Source: Verrucomicrobiota bacterium (GTDB taxonomy: Bacteria; Verrucomicrobiota; Verrucomicrobiia; Limisphaerales; SXQI01). From it: DNA of 18,995 nt. The notes under the pieces are model-generated. The model did no database searches and was not told the DNA's origin. It saw nothing but the letters and a program-made list of their open reading frames with translations. This document shows positions 1-7,092 of the stretch, piece by piece; position 1 is the first letter of the stretch; each line of letters opens with the position of its first letter. A program made the translations under genes and the position numbers. The stretch covers positions 1 through 18,995 of the forward strand of contig WBXJ01000022.1 in the NCBI GenBank assembly GCA_008933045.1, in the 5' to 3' direction.

Positions 1-2475
1 CGTTGGACGACTGGCATCTCAGGTTTTAGCACATCCTCTTACCAGTTCACTGGAGTTCCGATGGTCGGAGGCACGAATGGCACCGTCAGATTCCGTAAGT
101 TTTTTTCAGTCGAGGAACCGGAAAAAGTGAAGTTGCTCACGTTACGAGCCGAGTATCAACATGGATTCGTGGTGTGGTTGAATGGGATCGAGGTGGCCCG
201 AGTGAATGTGTCTCAGGCGGCAGGATTGGTTCCTGCGTTCTCACAACCGCTTACCAACCAATATTATCGGCCCGTCGAAGAAATTGACCTGTCAGCGAAA
301 GCATCGCTGATTAAAGCCGGAACCAATCTTTTGGCGATTCAGTATCATGCTGGACCGCCTGCATCTCCGTCGGTGTGGTTGGTTCCAGAATTGTTTGCTA
401 ACTTTACTCGGGCCCCTGTGTTGCTGAATATGTCGAGCAATCAAGTGCTATTGCATTGGAAGACGAGCCTTACAACAACCGGTTTAGTGGAAGTTGTTAG
501 AGAGGACAATCTTCACGTGCGAATCCCTACCACGGCACCCGGAACGAATCATTACGTATTATTGACGAACTTGGTGGGTGGTGCTTCCTATGAGTATTGC
601 GTCATCAATGGAATCGGGGAGACTGAGATATCTTCGCCTTTCTATTCATTCCGCACGCTCTCCCCATCCAATACGTCGCTCCGTTTTACGGTATTTGGAG
701 ATACGGGTTACGGATATCTGCCACAATTCTTAGTCGCAAAACAGGTCAAAAATTTGCGCGGAGATTTTGTAATCCATCTTGGGGATCTGATCTACCCCTA
801 TCTCGTGGATGAACTTCTGGATCTGCGGATATTCAGCATCTATGGAACCTTTAACAACTCCATCCCCTTCATGCATGCACCGGGGAATCACGATTCATAC
901 AATTCAGGGCGGAATGTGTATCGCAATATTTTCAAACCGATGACCCGAGCTACTGACGGGATCGGACTTTTTAGGTCGTTTGATCATGGGTCTGCGCATT
1001 TCGTTCAGCTAGATGCTGACACCGATGCGGGAGCCCGCTACGAATCTGGATCTGAACAGTATCAGTGGTTGGAAAATGATTTGGCAACGACTCAGAAGCC
1101 TTGGAAGTTTATTTTTTTCCATCATGTCATGCGATCATCGAGCGCGCATCAGTATGATGATTATAATCGGGATGGTATTTCTGATGTAAAAGCTCTCGAA
1201 CAATCGATCGGGTCCCTCGCCTCAAAATATGGTGTCCAACTGGTGATGACATCGCATGACCACAATTACGAACGATTCTCTCCGATGGATGGAGTGATCT
1301 CAATCGTGAGCGGCGGTGGTGGTGCGAGTCTTTATTCGATGCAGACTCGTGCGCTTGGCAGCAGTCAATTCTGGTCTCGATACCATTGCCTGGACATTCA
1401 AATTGAGGAGAACAAACTTGTTGGGCGAGCGGTGGACATGAACGGCCTCGTTTTCGACGAGTTTACGATTCACCGCTCGCCACCAGTTCCACGCGAATAC
1501 AGTGCTGTCTGGGCGACACCGGAATTTCCAGAACAGGGCGCGAACGATTCGGATGGCAACATTTTTGGCCAGCGGTTCACTTTGACAGGGGAAGCAGTGC
1601 CGACGGCTTTGGGCCGATTCTCAGGATTGGGTGATGCTTATTTCAACAACGATGCTCGATTTCTCTACGTCGGTTTCGCTCGGACAATGCTTCAGAATGA
1701 GCAATCAATTTTCGTGTTCCTTCAGAATCCAGATCGAACGGGAGTTGCGTCGCTCGCCGGTTTGGGCAACGGTTTGGTGGATCCGTTGGATCAAGGAGTT
1801 GATGGTCTGGATTTTTTGGAAAATTTAGGGTTCACTAATTTTGCGCCAACGATTGGTTGCATTTTGGGGAACGAGTTTGCGGATGGTCAGGGACGCAATT
1901 TTACACGTCCAGTTCCATTCTTTCAACCGGGGCAGGGTGCTTTTTTTCTGGACGCAAATTTTTCAAACGTTCCGGGGATCAAACTTCAACAGTTTAATCG
2001 GTCACCTCAATTGAATACTGAGCGTGAAGACGAGAATGCAGATTTTATACAACTTGCTATTCCATTAGCTTCGCTGGGATTGCACCCGGGCGGGTTATTG
2101 CGAGTAGGGGCAGTCGTGGGGTTGGCACCAGTGGTAAGCAGTCTGGATCAAATCATTCAAGAACTTGATACTGGTTATCTCGGATCGGGGTTCGGGAATG
2201 TTCGATTGGCTCCGCTCTCCATCCGGTTGGCGACTGATCCTAATATGTCGGATGCCCTAGCACTCACGATCACCCCCGTTGGCGAGGATGGAATCGAGAT
2301 TTTTTGGTTGGCTGATCCAGCCCGCATCTACACGCTGCAGTTTACAGATTCGCTAGCCAAGCCGTTTCTGGATCATCCCAACGCCACGGGGTTAGTGCCC
2401 ACCGAGTCGAGGTCAATCACCTTCGTGGAATCTCCAGGAACCGTGACTCGTTATTATCGCCTCCTAATCCGCTAG
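1..2475 (+). CDS. Exported purple-acid-phosphatase-like metallophosphoesterase, multidomain (5' end outside window)
   Basis: The reading frame is open from base 1, so the N-terminus and any signal peptide lie upstream; numbering below counts from the in-frame Met at base 61. Residues about 1-112 look like a beta-sandwich (FVVWLNGIEVAR). Residues 115-200 resemble the fibronectin-III-like N-terminal domain of purple acid phosphatases. Residues 207-425 are a calcineurin-like phosphoesterase with GDTGYG (D214), GDLIY (D242, Y245), GNHD (N276, H277), FFHH (H354/H355) and SHDHNYER (H399, H401). The Asp-x-x-Tyr in the second motif is the feature that gives purple acid phosphatases their Fe(III)-Tyr ligand, so a dinuclear metal phosphatase is expected. 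Residues 480-725 look like a second beta-sandwich, possibly CBM9- or DOMON-like (inference). Residues 735-804 form a C-terminal module common on verrucomicrobial secreted proteins. The substrate cannot be told; a phosphomonoester or phosphodiester is likely, outside the cytoplasm. The stop codon overlaps that of the converging miaE. Confidence 0.88.
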   Translation, partial: RWTTGISGFSTSSYQFTGVPMVGGTNGTVRFRKFFSVEEPEKVKLLTLRAEYQHGFVVWLNGIEVARVNVSQAAGLVPAFSQPLTNQYYRPVEEIDLSAKASLIKAGTNLLAIQYHAGPPASPSVWLVPELFANFTRAPVLLNMSSNQVLLHWKTSLTTTGLVEVVREDNLHVRIPTTAPGTNHYVLLTNLVGGASYEYCVINGIGETEISSPFYSFRTLSPSNTSLRFTVFGDTGYGYLPQFLVAKQVKNLRGDFVIHLGDLIYPYLVDELLDLRIFSIYGTFNNSIPFMHAPGNHDSYNSGRNVYRNIFKPMTRATDGIGLFRSFDHGSAHFVQLDADTDAGARYESGSEQYQWLENDLATTQKPWKFIFFHHVMRSSSAHQYDDYNRDGISDVKALEQSIGSLASKYGVQLVMTSHDHNYERFSPMDGVISIVSGGGGASLYSMQTRALGSSQFWSRYHCLDIQIEENKLVGRAVDMNGLVFDEFTIHRSPPVPREYSAVWATPEFPEQGANDSDGNIFGQRFTLTGEAVPTALGRFSGLGDAYFNNDARFLYVGFARTMLQNEQSIFVFLQNPDRTGVASLAGLGNGLVDPLDQGVDGLDFLENLGFTNFAPTIGCILGNEFADGQGRNFTRPVPFFQPGQGAFFLDANFSNVPGIKLQQFNRSPQLNTEREDENADFIQLAIPLASLGLHPGGLLRVGAVVGLAPVVSSLDQIIQELDTGYLGSGFGNVRLAPLSIRLATDPNMSDALALTITPVGEDGIEIFWLADPARIYTLQFTDSLAKPFLDHPNATGLVPTESRSITFVESPGTVTRYYRLLIR

Positions 2476-3044
2476 TGCAGCATTGGGAAGGGATTTGGCA
2501 ACCGGATAAGTTCAGCCTCGAGATCAAGATAAAAACTCAATCGTGTTTGTGTTTCTGTTGCGTCCAACTCTTTTGCCATCAGGTAGTAGGTTGCGTAATG
2601 GTTGCCTTCAGATTCAACTAAGCTTGCGTAAAAGGTTGCTAACTCAGGATCCAGAGTTTTTAAGGCGTCAGCGAGGATTTGAAATTTTTCACAACTCCGG
2701 CCTTCGATCAACGTACAGCAAATCAAATGGTCGATCACCTGATGGCGAACGCCGTTGCGGATGCTCTTCATGAGCCCAGTGATCCACGGACTTTTCTGGG
2801 GTTGGCCAAATGGAATACCCCGCCGTTTGAGTATTGCGAGGACGAGTTGAAAATGCTGCAACTCTTCGATAGCGATGGCGTTGAGTTCGTCCACTCGAGG
2901 AAATAAATCGCGGTATTTCTCAAGGTTGATGGAAGTGGTGGCGGCCTTCCGTTCAAGGTGAGCGTGATCGACCAAAACGCTGGGCAAGTTGGCAAGAACT
3001 TTGGGCAACCACTCAGCGGGGATTTTCTCACGAAACAAAAGCAT
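2472..3044 (-). CDS. miaE: MiaE, tRNA-(2-methylthio-N6-isopentenyladenosine-37) hydroxylase
   Basis: MiaE is a nonhaem diiron monooxygenase that hydroxylates the isopentenyl side chain of ms2i6A at tRNA position 37, using O2, after MiaA and MiaB have built that base. The 190-residue protein is the usual length and shows the complete four-helix diiron ligand set: E31 in DHAHLERKAA, E61 and H64 in EELQHF, E114 in EGRSCEKF, and E146 and H149 in SEGNHYATYY. The first motif with ERKAA is characteristic of MiaE rather than of ferritins. The ATG start is supported by AAGAGG five bases upstream on the coding strand. It is a single-gene unit, divergent from the sugar kinase and converging on the phosphoesterase with a 4-base overlap at CTAG. 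miaA and miaB are not in the window. MiaE is patchily distributed among bacteria, so its presence hints at an aerobic or microaerobic organism (inference). Confidence 0.9.
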   Translation of the reverse strand: MLLFREKIPAEWLPKVLANLPSVLVDHAHLERKAATTSINLEKYRDLFPRVDELNAIAIEELQHFQLVLAILKRRGIPFGQPQKSPWITGLMKSIRNGVRHQVIDHLICCTLIEGRSCEKFQILADALKTLDPELATFYASLVESEGNHYATYYLMAKELDATETQTRLSFYLDLEAELIRLPNPFPMLH

Positions 3045-3221
3045 CTTAACCTCTTACGGGTTATCAGCGTTCGCGCAACTTGTTTTTATGAAAAGTTCAG
3101 TTTCTCCAGAGTTGACAGCAACGTCAGTTTGTCCAAGCCTTGAAGTCCTTGATGGTTGACCGAGACGACGCTGTGCCTGTTGAAAAGGCCCGATCGCATC
3201 CGGTTTGAAATAGTTTCTATT
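3045..3221. promoter_or_regulatory. Divergent intergenic region between miaE and the sugar kinase gene
   Basis: At 177 bases this is the longest stretch without a gene, and both flanking genes are transcribed away from it, so it should hold both promoters. A perfect -35 hexamer TTGACA is present at 3112-3117 on the plus strand, but no good -10 box lies 16-18 bases downstream. I see no operator-like repeat, riboswitch-like structure or small coding frame that I would defend. Confidence 0.4.
3050..3055 (-). promoter_or_regulatory. Ribosome binding site of miaE
   Basis: On the minus strand AAGAGG lies five bases before the ATG at 3044-3042. It is one of the few clear Shine-Dalgarno sequences in this window and fixes the miaE start. 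Confidence 0.6.
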
Positions 3222-4307
3222 ATGCCAATAAAAGTACGTGAAGCCGCAGAATGTAAATATGACGTGATGTCCTTAGGCGAATGCATGGTTCGCCTTTCGC
3301 CTCCCGGTCACGGTCGAATCGAGTTCGCGAAAACGCTGGATGTCGATGTCGGTGGTGGTGAGTTCAATGTTGCCTATGCGTGTGCTCGATTGGGTCTGCG
3401 CACAGGTTTTGTGAGCAAGCTCCCCGATAATTACGTGGCCAAGATTGTGATCAATCATGCTCGGGCGATGGGGATGGATGTGTCAAATGTGGTCATTGAG
3501 AAATTTGACGGCGTGGGCCGAAAAAATCGGGTTGGCCTTAATTTTACCGAGGTGGGGACGGGTGTCAGGGCCAGTGTCACAATGTATGACCGTGGCAACT
3601 CTTCGGCGAGTAACATGAAACCTTCGGACGTCGACTGGAAAAAATTATTCTCCCAGGATGGCGTGCGATGGTTGCACACGGGTGGAATTTTTACGTCGCT
3701 TTCTGATGACTGCGCTTCGACGGTCACGACGGCCTTGAAAGCGGCGAATGAGGCTGGGACAATCACGAGCTACGATCTTAATTTTCGATCCAAGCTGTGG
3801 AGTAGCGAGCAGGCGATCGCGACGACAAAAAACATCATCAACAACGTTCAAGTGTTGATTGGAAACGAAGAAGATTTTCAGAAGGTTTTAGGATTTGAGG
3901 TTGAAGGCACGGATGCGAACCTCAAGGAGTTGCCGGTCGAGAACTATAAACGTATGGTCGAACGTGTCGTTGAAGCTTATCCCCACATCAAGGCAGTTTG
4001 TACGACGCTACGCGAAGTGAAGAGTGGTTTGATCAACAACTGGGGCGGGATTCTTTATTATGACGGCCAGTTTTATGAGGCTCGTCAGTTTAAGGATCTT
4101 GAAATCGAGGATCGCGTTGGGGGTGGTGATGGATTCTCAAGCGGTATTGCCTACGGTTTTACCACGGGCATGAACCCTCAGGATGTCGTCGACTTCGGTG
4201 CGGCTCACGGTGCGATGTTGCAAACAACACGCGGGGACACTTCAATGGTGACGTTGGAAGAAGTTACCCACGTTATGAAGGGTGGGAGCGCACGTATTCA
4301 GCGTTGA
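3222..4307 (+). CDS. PfkB-family sugar kinase, probably 2-keto-3-deoxygluconate kinase-like
   Basis: This is a 361-residue ribokinase/PfkB-fold kinase that transfers phosphate from ATP to a sugar or sugar acid in the cytoplasm. Visible motifs are LGECMVRLSPPG near the N-terminus, the PfkB signature-1 region GGGEFNVAYACARLG (residues 44-58), and signature 2 DRVGGGDGFSSGIAYG (297-312), with D303 as the catalytic base and the preceding glycines as the anion hole. The DRVGxGD form is common in KDG-kinase-like members, which suggests 2-keto-3-deoxygluconate as substrate, but fructokinase or another sugar kinase is possible because no catabolic genes are adjacent. I chose the ATG at 3222, which starts just before the conserved fold; an in-frame TTG at 3156 would add 22 non-conserved residues. 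Neither start has a strong Shine-Dalgarno. A strong terminator starts 23 bases after the stop, so the gene seems monocistronic. Confidence 0.82.
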   Translation: MPIKVREAAECKYDVMSLGECMVRLSPPGHGRIEFAKTLDVDVGGGEFNVAYACARLGLRTGFVSKLPDNYVAKIVINHARAMGMDVSNVVIEKFDGVGRKNRVGLNFTEVGTGVRASVTMYDRGNSSASNMKPSDVDWKKLFSQDGVRWLHTGGIFTSLSDDCASTVTTALKAANEAGTITSYDLNFRSKLWSSEQAIATTKNIINNVQVLIGNEEDFQKVLGFEVEGTDANLKELPVENYKRMVERVVEAYPHIKAVCTTLREVKSGLINNWGGILYYDGQFYEARQFKDLEIEDRVGGGDGFSSGIAYGFTTGMNPQDVVDFGAAHGAMLQTTRGDTSMVTLEEVTHVMKGGSARIQR

Positions 4308-4329
4308 TAGGCCCCATTAAAATTACAAT

Positions 4330-4363
4330 AAAAAGCACTGACCCCATGGGGTCAGTGCTTTTT
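4330..4363. terminator. Perfect palindromic bidirectional intrinsic terminator
   Basis: The 34 bases are an exact palindrome: AAAAAGCACTGACCC, then CATG, then GGGTCAGTGCTTTTT. As RNA this folds into a 15-bp stem with a four-base loop, and it ends in a U run when read from either side because the 5' arm begins with five As. It sits between converging genes, 22 bases after the kinase stop and 38 bases after the stop of the TPR gene on the other strand, exactly where a shared two-way terminator is expected. Confidence 0.92.
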
Positions 4364-4401
4364 CGTTGTGGCGTCTCCGCAGATTCTTCTAGTTGGCAAT
4401 T

Positions 4402-5796
4402 TTAGATACCGGAATAATAGGCATCTACCCTCGCGGACACATCCTTGTAGCCAATGTCCACTTCGTAAATCTGTTTAAATTGATCCATGGCTTCCTCCTT
4501 TTTACTCATTTTTTCTAGGACGCAACCGAGCATGTAGATCAGGCTCTTTTTCTCCTCATCGAACACAGCTTTTTCTTTCAGTGCGTTTTGGAACGTGCGT
4601 GCTGCTAAATCGTTCATGTTACGTTTTGAAAAAGCTTGTCCGAGATAATTCATCGCTTGCAGGCGACGGTTCGGGTTCGACTGTGCCTTCTGAAGTTCCT
4701 GAATCGCCTCGCCTATTTTGCCGTTCTCAAAATACAGCACTCCTAATTCAAACCGGAGTTGCAAATCAGTGGGATATTTCTCGACCCGTTTTTTCGCATG
4801 ATCCAAAACCAGAGCTGTACGGTTTTCCTGAAGAACCGCTGACTGGGTTGAATGATCCTCAGAGGTTGGATCCAAAGCGGCGATTGCTTCATCCAGTTGC
4901 CGGATGCGAATATCTGACAGGGCCCGTTCTGTCGCGGGATCGACGCCTTCATCCAAAGCGTGGATTCTCTCATAATAGGCGATCGCGTTGGCATAATCCT
5001 TACGCTGTTTATAAAGTTCAGCGATGGTTCGCAGGCGCTTTAAATCGTTGGGTTCTTGAGCTAACTTCTGCTCGTTTTCGTGGATGAGGCGTAGTGCGAT
5101 ATCCTCATCCTTTACCTCACGATTGGATTGCTCTAACGAGACCGCCTCCGTTTTATCCTTCAGCAGATCACGGTAAGAGGTCACCGTATTACCAATCTCA
5201 TCATAACGTCCCTCCTTCATGGTACGTTGTGCAGAAAGATTCTTGATGAGTTGAGAAATCTCAGGGTCGTACGGAGTAACTTTGAGCAATTCTTCGTAGA
5301 TTGTTTCGGCTCGGTTGATGTTTCCAAGGCGAGCCAAAGCTTCGGCCAAGCGCAACGCTAACTCACGATCCTTGGGTGAAGATTTCAGCGCGATCTCAAG
5401 GGAGAGGACAGCCGTTTTGGGAAAATCTAAAGCGAGAGCCGCTTCGGCAATGATTTTGTGAGCTGCTGTGCTGCTGGGGTTTTCGTTGAGGATTTGTTCG
5501 CAGATCGTCAAAGCCTCAGTAGGGTTATTGCGGAGCGCGAACTGCGCCTTGACAATTTGTGGCGAACTGCCGGCAGTCCCCATCATTTTCTTGAAGAAGC
5601 CTGTTCCTGCACCGTGTTTTTTGATCTGAACGGCACGTAGGGCCTCTCGGCATTCGTAAAAAGCCGGCTCATCGATCAACACCTGGCCGTAGATTGCCAA
5701 GGCGTAGTCCCAATTGGCCTTGTTCATAGCGACGTTGCCTTTTTCATACAACTCGCGCTGAGGGCGGTTCACTTGGGTGAAAGTTTTTTCAGGCAT
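4402..5796 (-). CDS. Tetratricopeptide-repeat protein of unknown role
   Basis: A 464-residue TPR protein, probably cytoplasmic since no signal peptide or membrane segment is visible. Repeats of the W/Y-G-A/Y-A-P type cover residues about 15-50, 95-210, 250-282 and 345-450. Two non-TPR segments stand out. Residues 62-75 are a Gly-rich hydrophobic stretch (GAGTGFFKKMMGTAG) that interrupts the first helices. The C-terminal motif DIGYKDVSARVDAYY (447-461) I recognise as a common end of TPR proteins in planctomycetes and verrucomicrobia. TPRs mediate protein contacts; no partner or pathway can be assigned. The Met at 5796 is preferred because the frame upstream (to 5958) runs into rlmD and encodes Arg/Cys-rich sequence unlike the rest; no Shine-Dalgarno precedes it. 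It is the last gene of the minus-strand group, 71 bases after rlmD, and ends at the shared terminator. Confidence 0.8.
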   Translation of the reverse strand: MPEKTFTQVNRPQRELYEKGNVAMNKANWDYALAIYGQVLIDEPAFYECREALRAVQIKKHGAGTGFFKKMMGTAGSSPQIVKAQFALRNNPTEALTICEQILNENPSSTAAHKIIAEAALALDFPKTAVLSLEIALKSSPKDRELALRLAEALARLGNINRAETIYEELLKVTPYDPEISQLIKNLSAQRTMKEGRYDEIGNTVTSYRDLLKDKTEAVSLEQSNREVKDEDIALRLIHENEQKLAQEPNDLKRLRTIAELYKQRKDYANAIAYYERIHALDEGVDPATERALSDIRIRQLDEAIAALDPTSEDHSTQSAVLQENRTALVLDHAKKRVEKYPTDLQLRFELGVLYFENGKIGEAIQELQKAQSNPNRRLQAMNYLGQAFSKRNMNDLAARTFQNALKEKAVFDEEKKSLIYMLGCVLEKMSKKEEAMDQFKQIYEVDIGYKDVSARVDAYYSGI

Positions 5797-5867
5797 AGGG
5801 GCAAAACTGTCATTTAATTCAACAAAACTCAAGGTCAGCGGCAACCTGATTCTTCCGGTTGGACTCG

Positions 5868-7079
5868 TTAAACGCGCGTTACACTCAAACAATCTACGGC
5901 TGTGTTGTTTTCGCAAACAAAAACCGCATCGGGATTGAAACGAAGGTCTGCCACACACTCCACATGCTGTGTTTGAGGAAACATATCGTAGGGTGTCAGT
6001 CGGGAAAGTTCATACAAGCCTCCTTCACAGAGGAGCTTCAGGTCACGCGCCAGAGTGGCAGGGTGGCAAGAGACGTAAATAATTTGGGCCGGTCGCACAC
6101 GTCGTAGGAGTTCGATGCTTTCAGGAGGACAACCGACGCGAGGAGGATCTAGGATGACTGCGGATTGCGCTGCCGGAAATTTTTCCAGTAGCCGAGGAAG
6201 TAACAGTTGGGCATCTCCATCCACGAATTCACCGTTGGTCACGCCTCGACTAAGGGCATTTTGGCGTGCGGCATTGATCGCCAAACGGTCAAGTTCGACG
6301 CCAACGAATCGATCAACGATATCTGCAAGTTCCAAAGCAAAAAAACCCACTCCACAGTAGACATCAATCAGATGGCGGACACCACCAGCTTTCACAGACC
6401 TGCGCACTCCTTCGACCAACTGAGGAAGAAGGTGAAAATTATTCTGAAAAAATGAATCCTTCGGCACGACCCATCCTGCGGGAGGGATCCTGAGCACAAC
6501 TTTCAAACCCCCTTTATGGGGAGGGTGAGCTCGTACGTATTTGATTTCCTCATTGAGTGTAGGTTCCGCGATTTTACACTCTTCGATATCAACGACCCAT
6601 TTATTTTCGGTGCGAACGAAACCAATTTCCAAGCCCTGTTTATGCTTGTTCCATTGGGTGCGAATCATTATTCGGTTGCGGTAACCGTAGGGCGCAGGGC
6701 AGGGGACAACAGGATCAATAGCGGTGGTTTTAAATCCACCGATTCGTTCAAATAAATCCGTGATTTGTTTCTGCTTGAAGCGTAACTGCGCAGAGTAATC
6801 GATGTGCTGATACTGACATCCTCCGCAGTCCCCAAAGTAACGGCATTGGGGATCAACCCGTTCTTTGGAGGCATGAATGACTCGCACCAAACGGGCTCGT
6901 CCAAACCTTTTTTTTACCTCCAGCAATTCAATCTCAACGGTTTCTCCGGGGATGACAAAAGGGACAAAAACAACAAACTCTCCAAGTCTCCCCACCCCTT
7001 CGCCCCCGAAGGCCAAGTCCGCAATCACCACTTCATGCCGCTGCCCGACCGCGAAGGTCGTCTCATCTATTACCACCAT
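5868..7079 (-). CDS. rlmD: RlmD (RumA/TrmA family), 23S rRNA uracil-C5 methyltransferase
   Basis: This enzyme makes 5-methyluridine in 23S rRNA (U1939 in E. coli) using S-adenosylmethionine. The 403 residues carry, in order, a TRAM RNA-binding domain (about 11-68), a [4Fe-4S] cysteine set C79, C85, C88 (CRYFGDCGGC) with C168 as the likely fourth ligand, and the Rossmann methyltransferase domain. Motifs seen are FFQNN (Q212), the SAM loop DVYCGVGFF (239-247), DPPR (311-314), the catalytic nucleophile C338 in YVSCHPATLARD, and E374 in FPQTQHVE as the likely general base. The Fe-S set separates it from TrmA, which lacks the cluster, but RlmC or a dual-specificity RlmCD cannot be excluded. It starts 13 bases after the stop of the DUF3500 gene, so the two are probably cotranscribed. 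No convincing Shine-Dalgarno is visible. Confidence 0.9.
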   Translation of the reverse strand: MVVIDETTFAVGQRHEVVIADLAFGGEGVGRLGEFVVFVPFVIPGETVEIELLEVKKRFGRARLVRVIHASKERVDPQCRYFGDCGGCQYQHIDYSAQLRFKQKQITDLFERIGGFKTTAIDPVVPCPAPYGYRNRIMIRTQWNKHKQGLEIGFVRTENKWVVDIEECKIAEPTLNEEIKYVRAHPPHKGGLKVVLRIPPAGWVVPKDSFFQNNFHLLPQLVEGVRRSVKAGGVRHLIDVYCGVGFFALELADIVDRFVGVELDRLAINAARQNALSRGVTNGEFVDGDAQLLLPRLLEKFPAAQSAVILDPPRVGCPPESIELLRRVRPAQIIYVSCHPATLARDLKLLCEGGLYELSRLTPYDMFPQTQHVECVADLRFNPDAVFVCENNTAVDCLSVTRV

Positions 7080-7092
7080 GACAATCGGTAGG

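Noticed and set aside
3156..3221. Upstream TTG start for the sugar kinase
   Set aside because: It adds 22 residues before the conserved PfkB N-terminus and has no Shine-Dalgarno; the ATG at 3222 is better.
4581..5087. Open frame of 168 codons antisense to the TPR gene
   Set aside because: Shadow of a clear coding region; Arg/Ser/Pro-rich with no domain or start signal.
5797..5958. N-terminal extension of the TPR protein by 54 residues
   Set aside because: It would overlap rlmD by 91 bases, reads as Arg/Cys-rich sequence unlike the rest of the protein, and the Met at 5796 begins normal-looking sequence.
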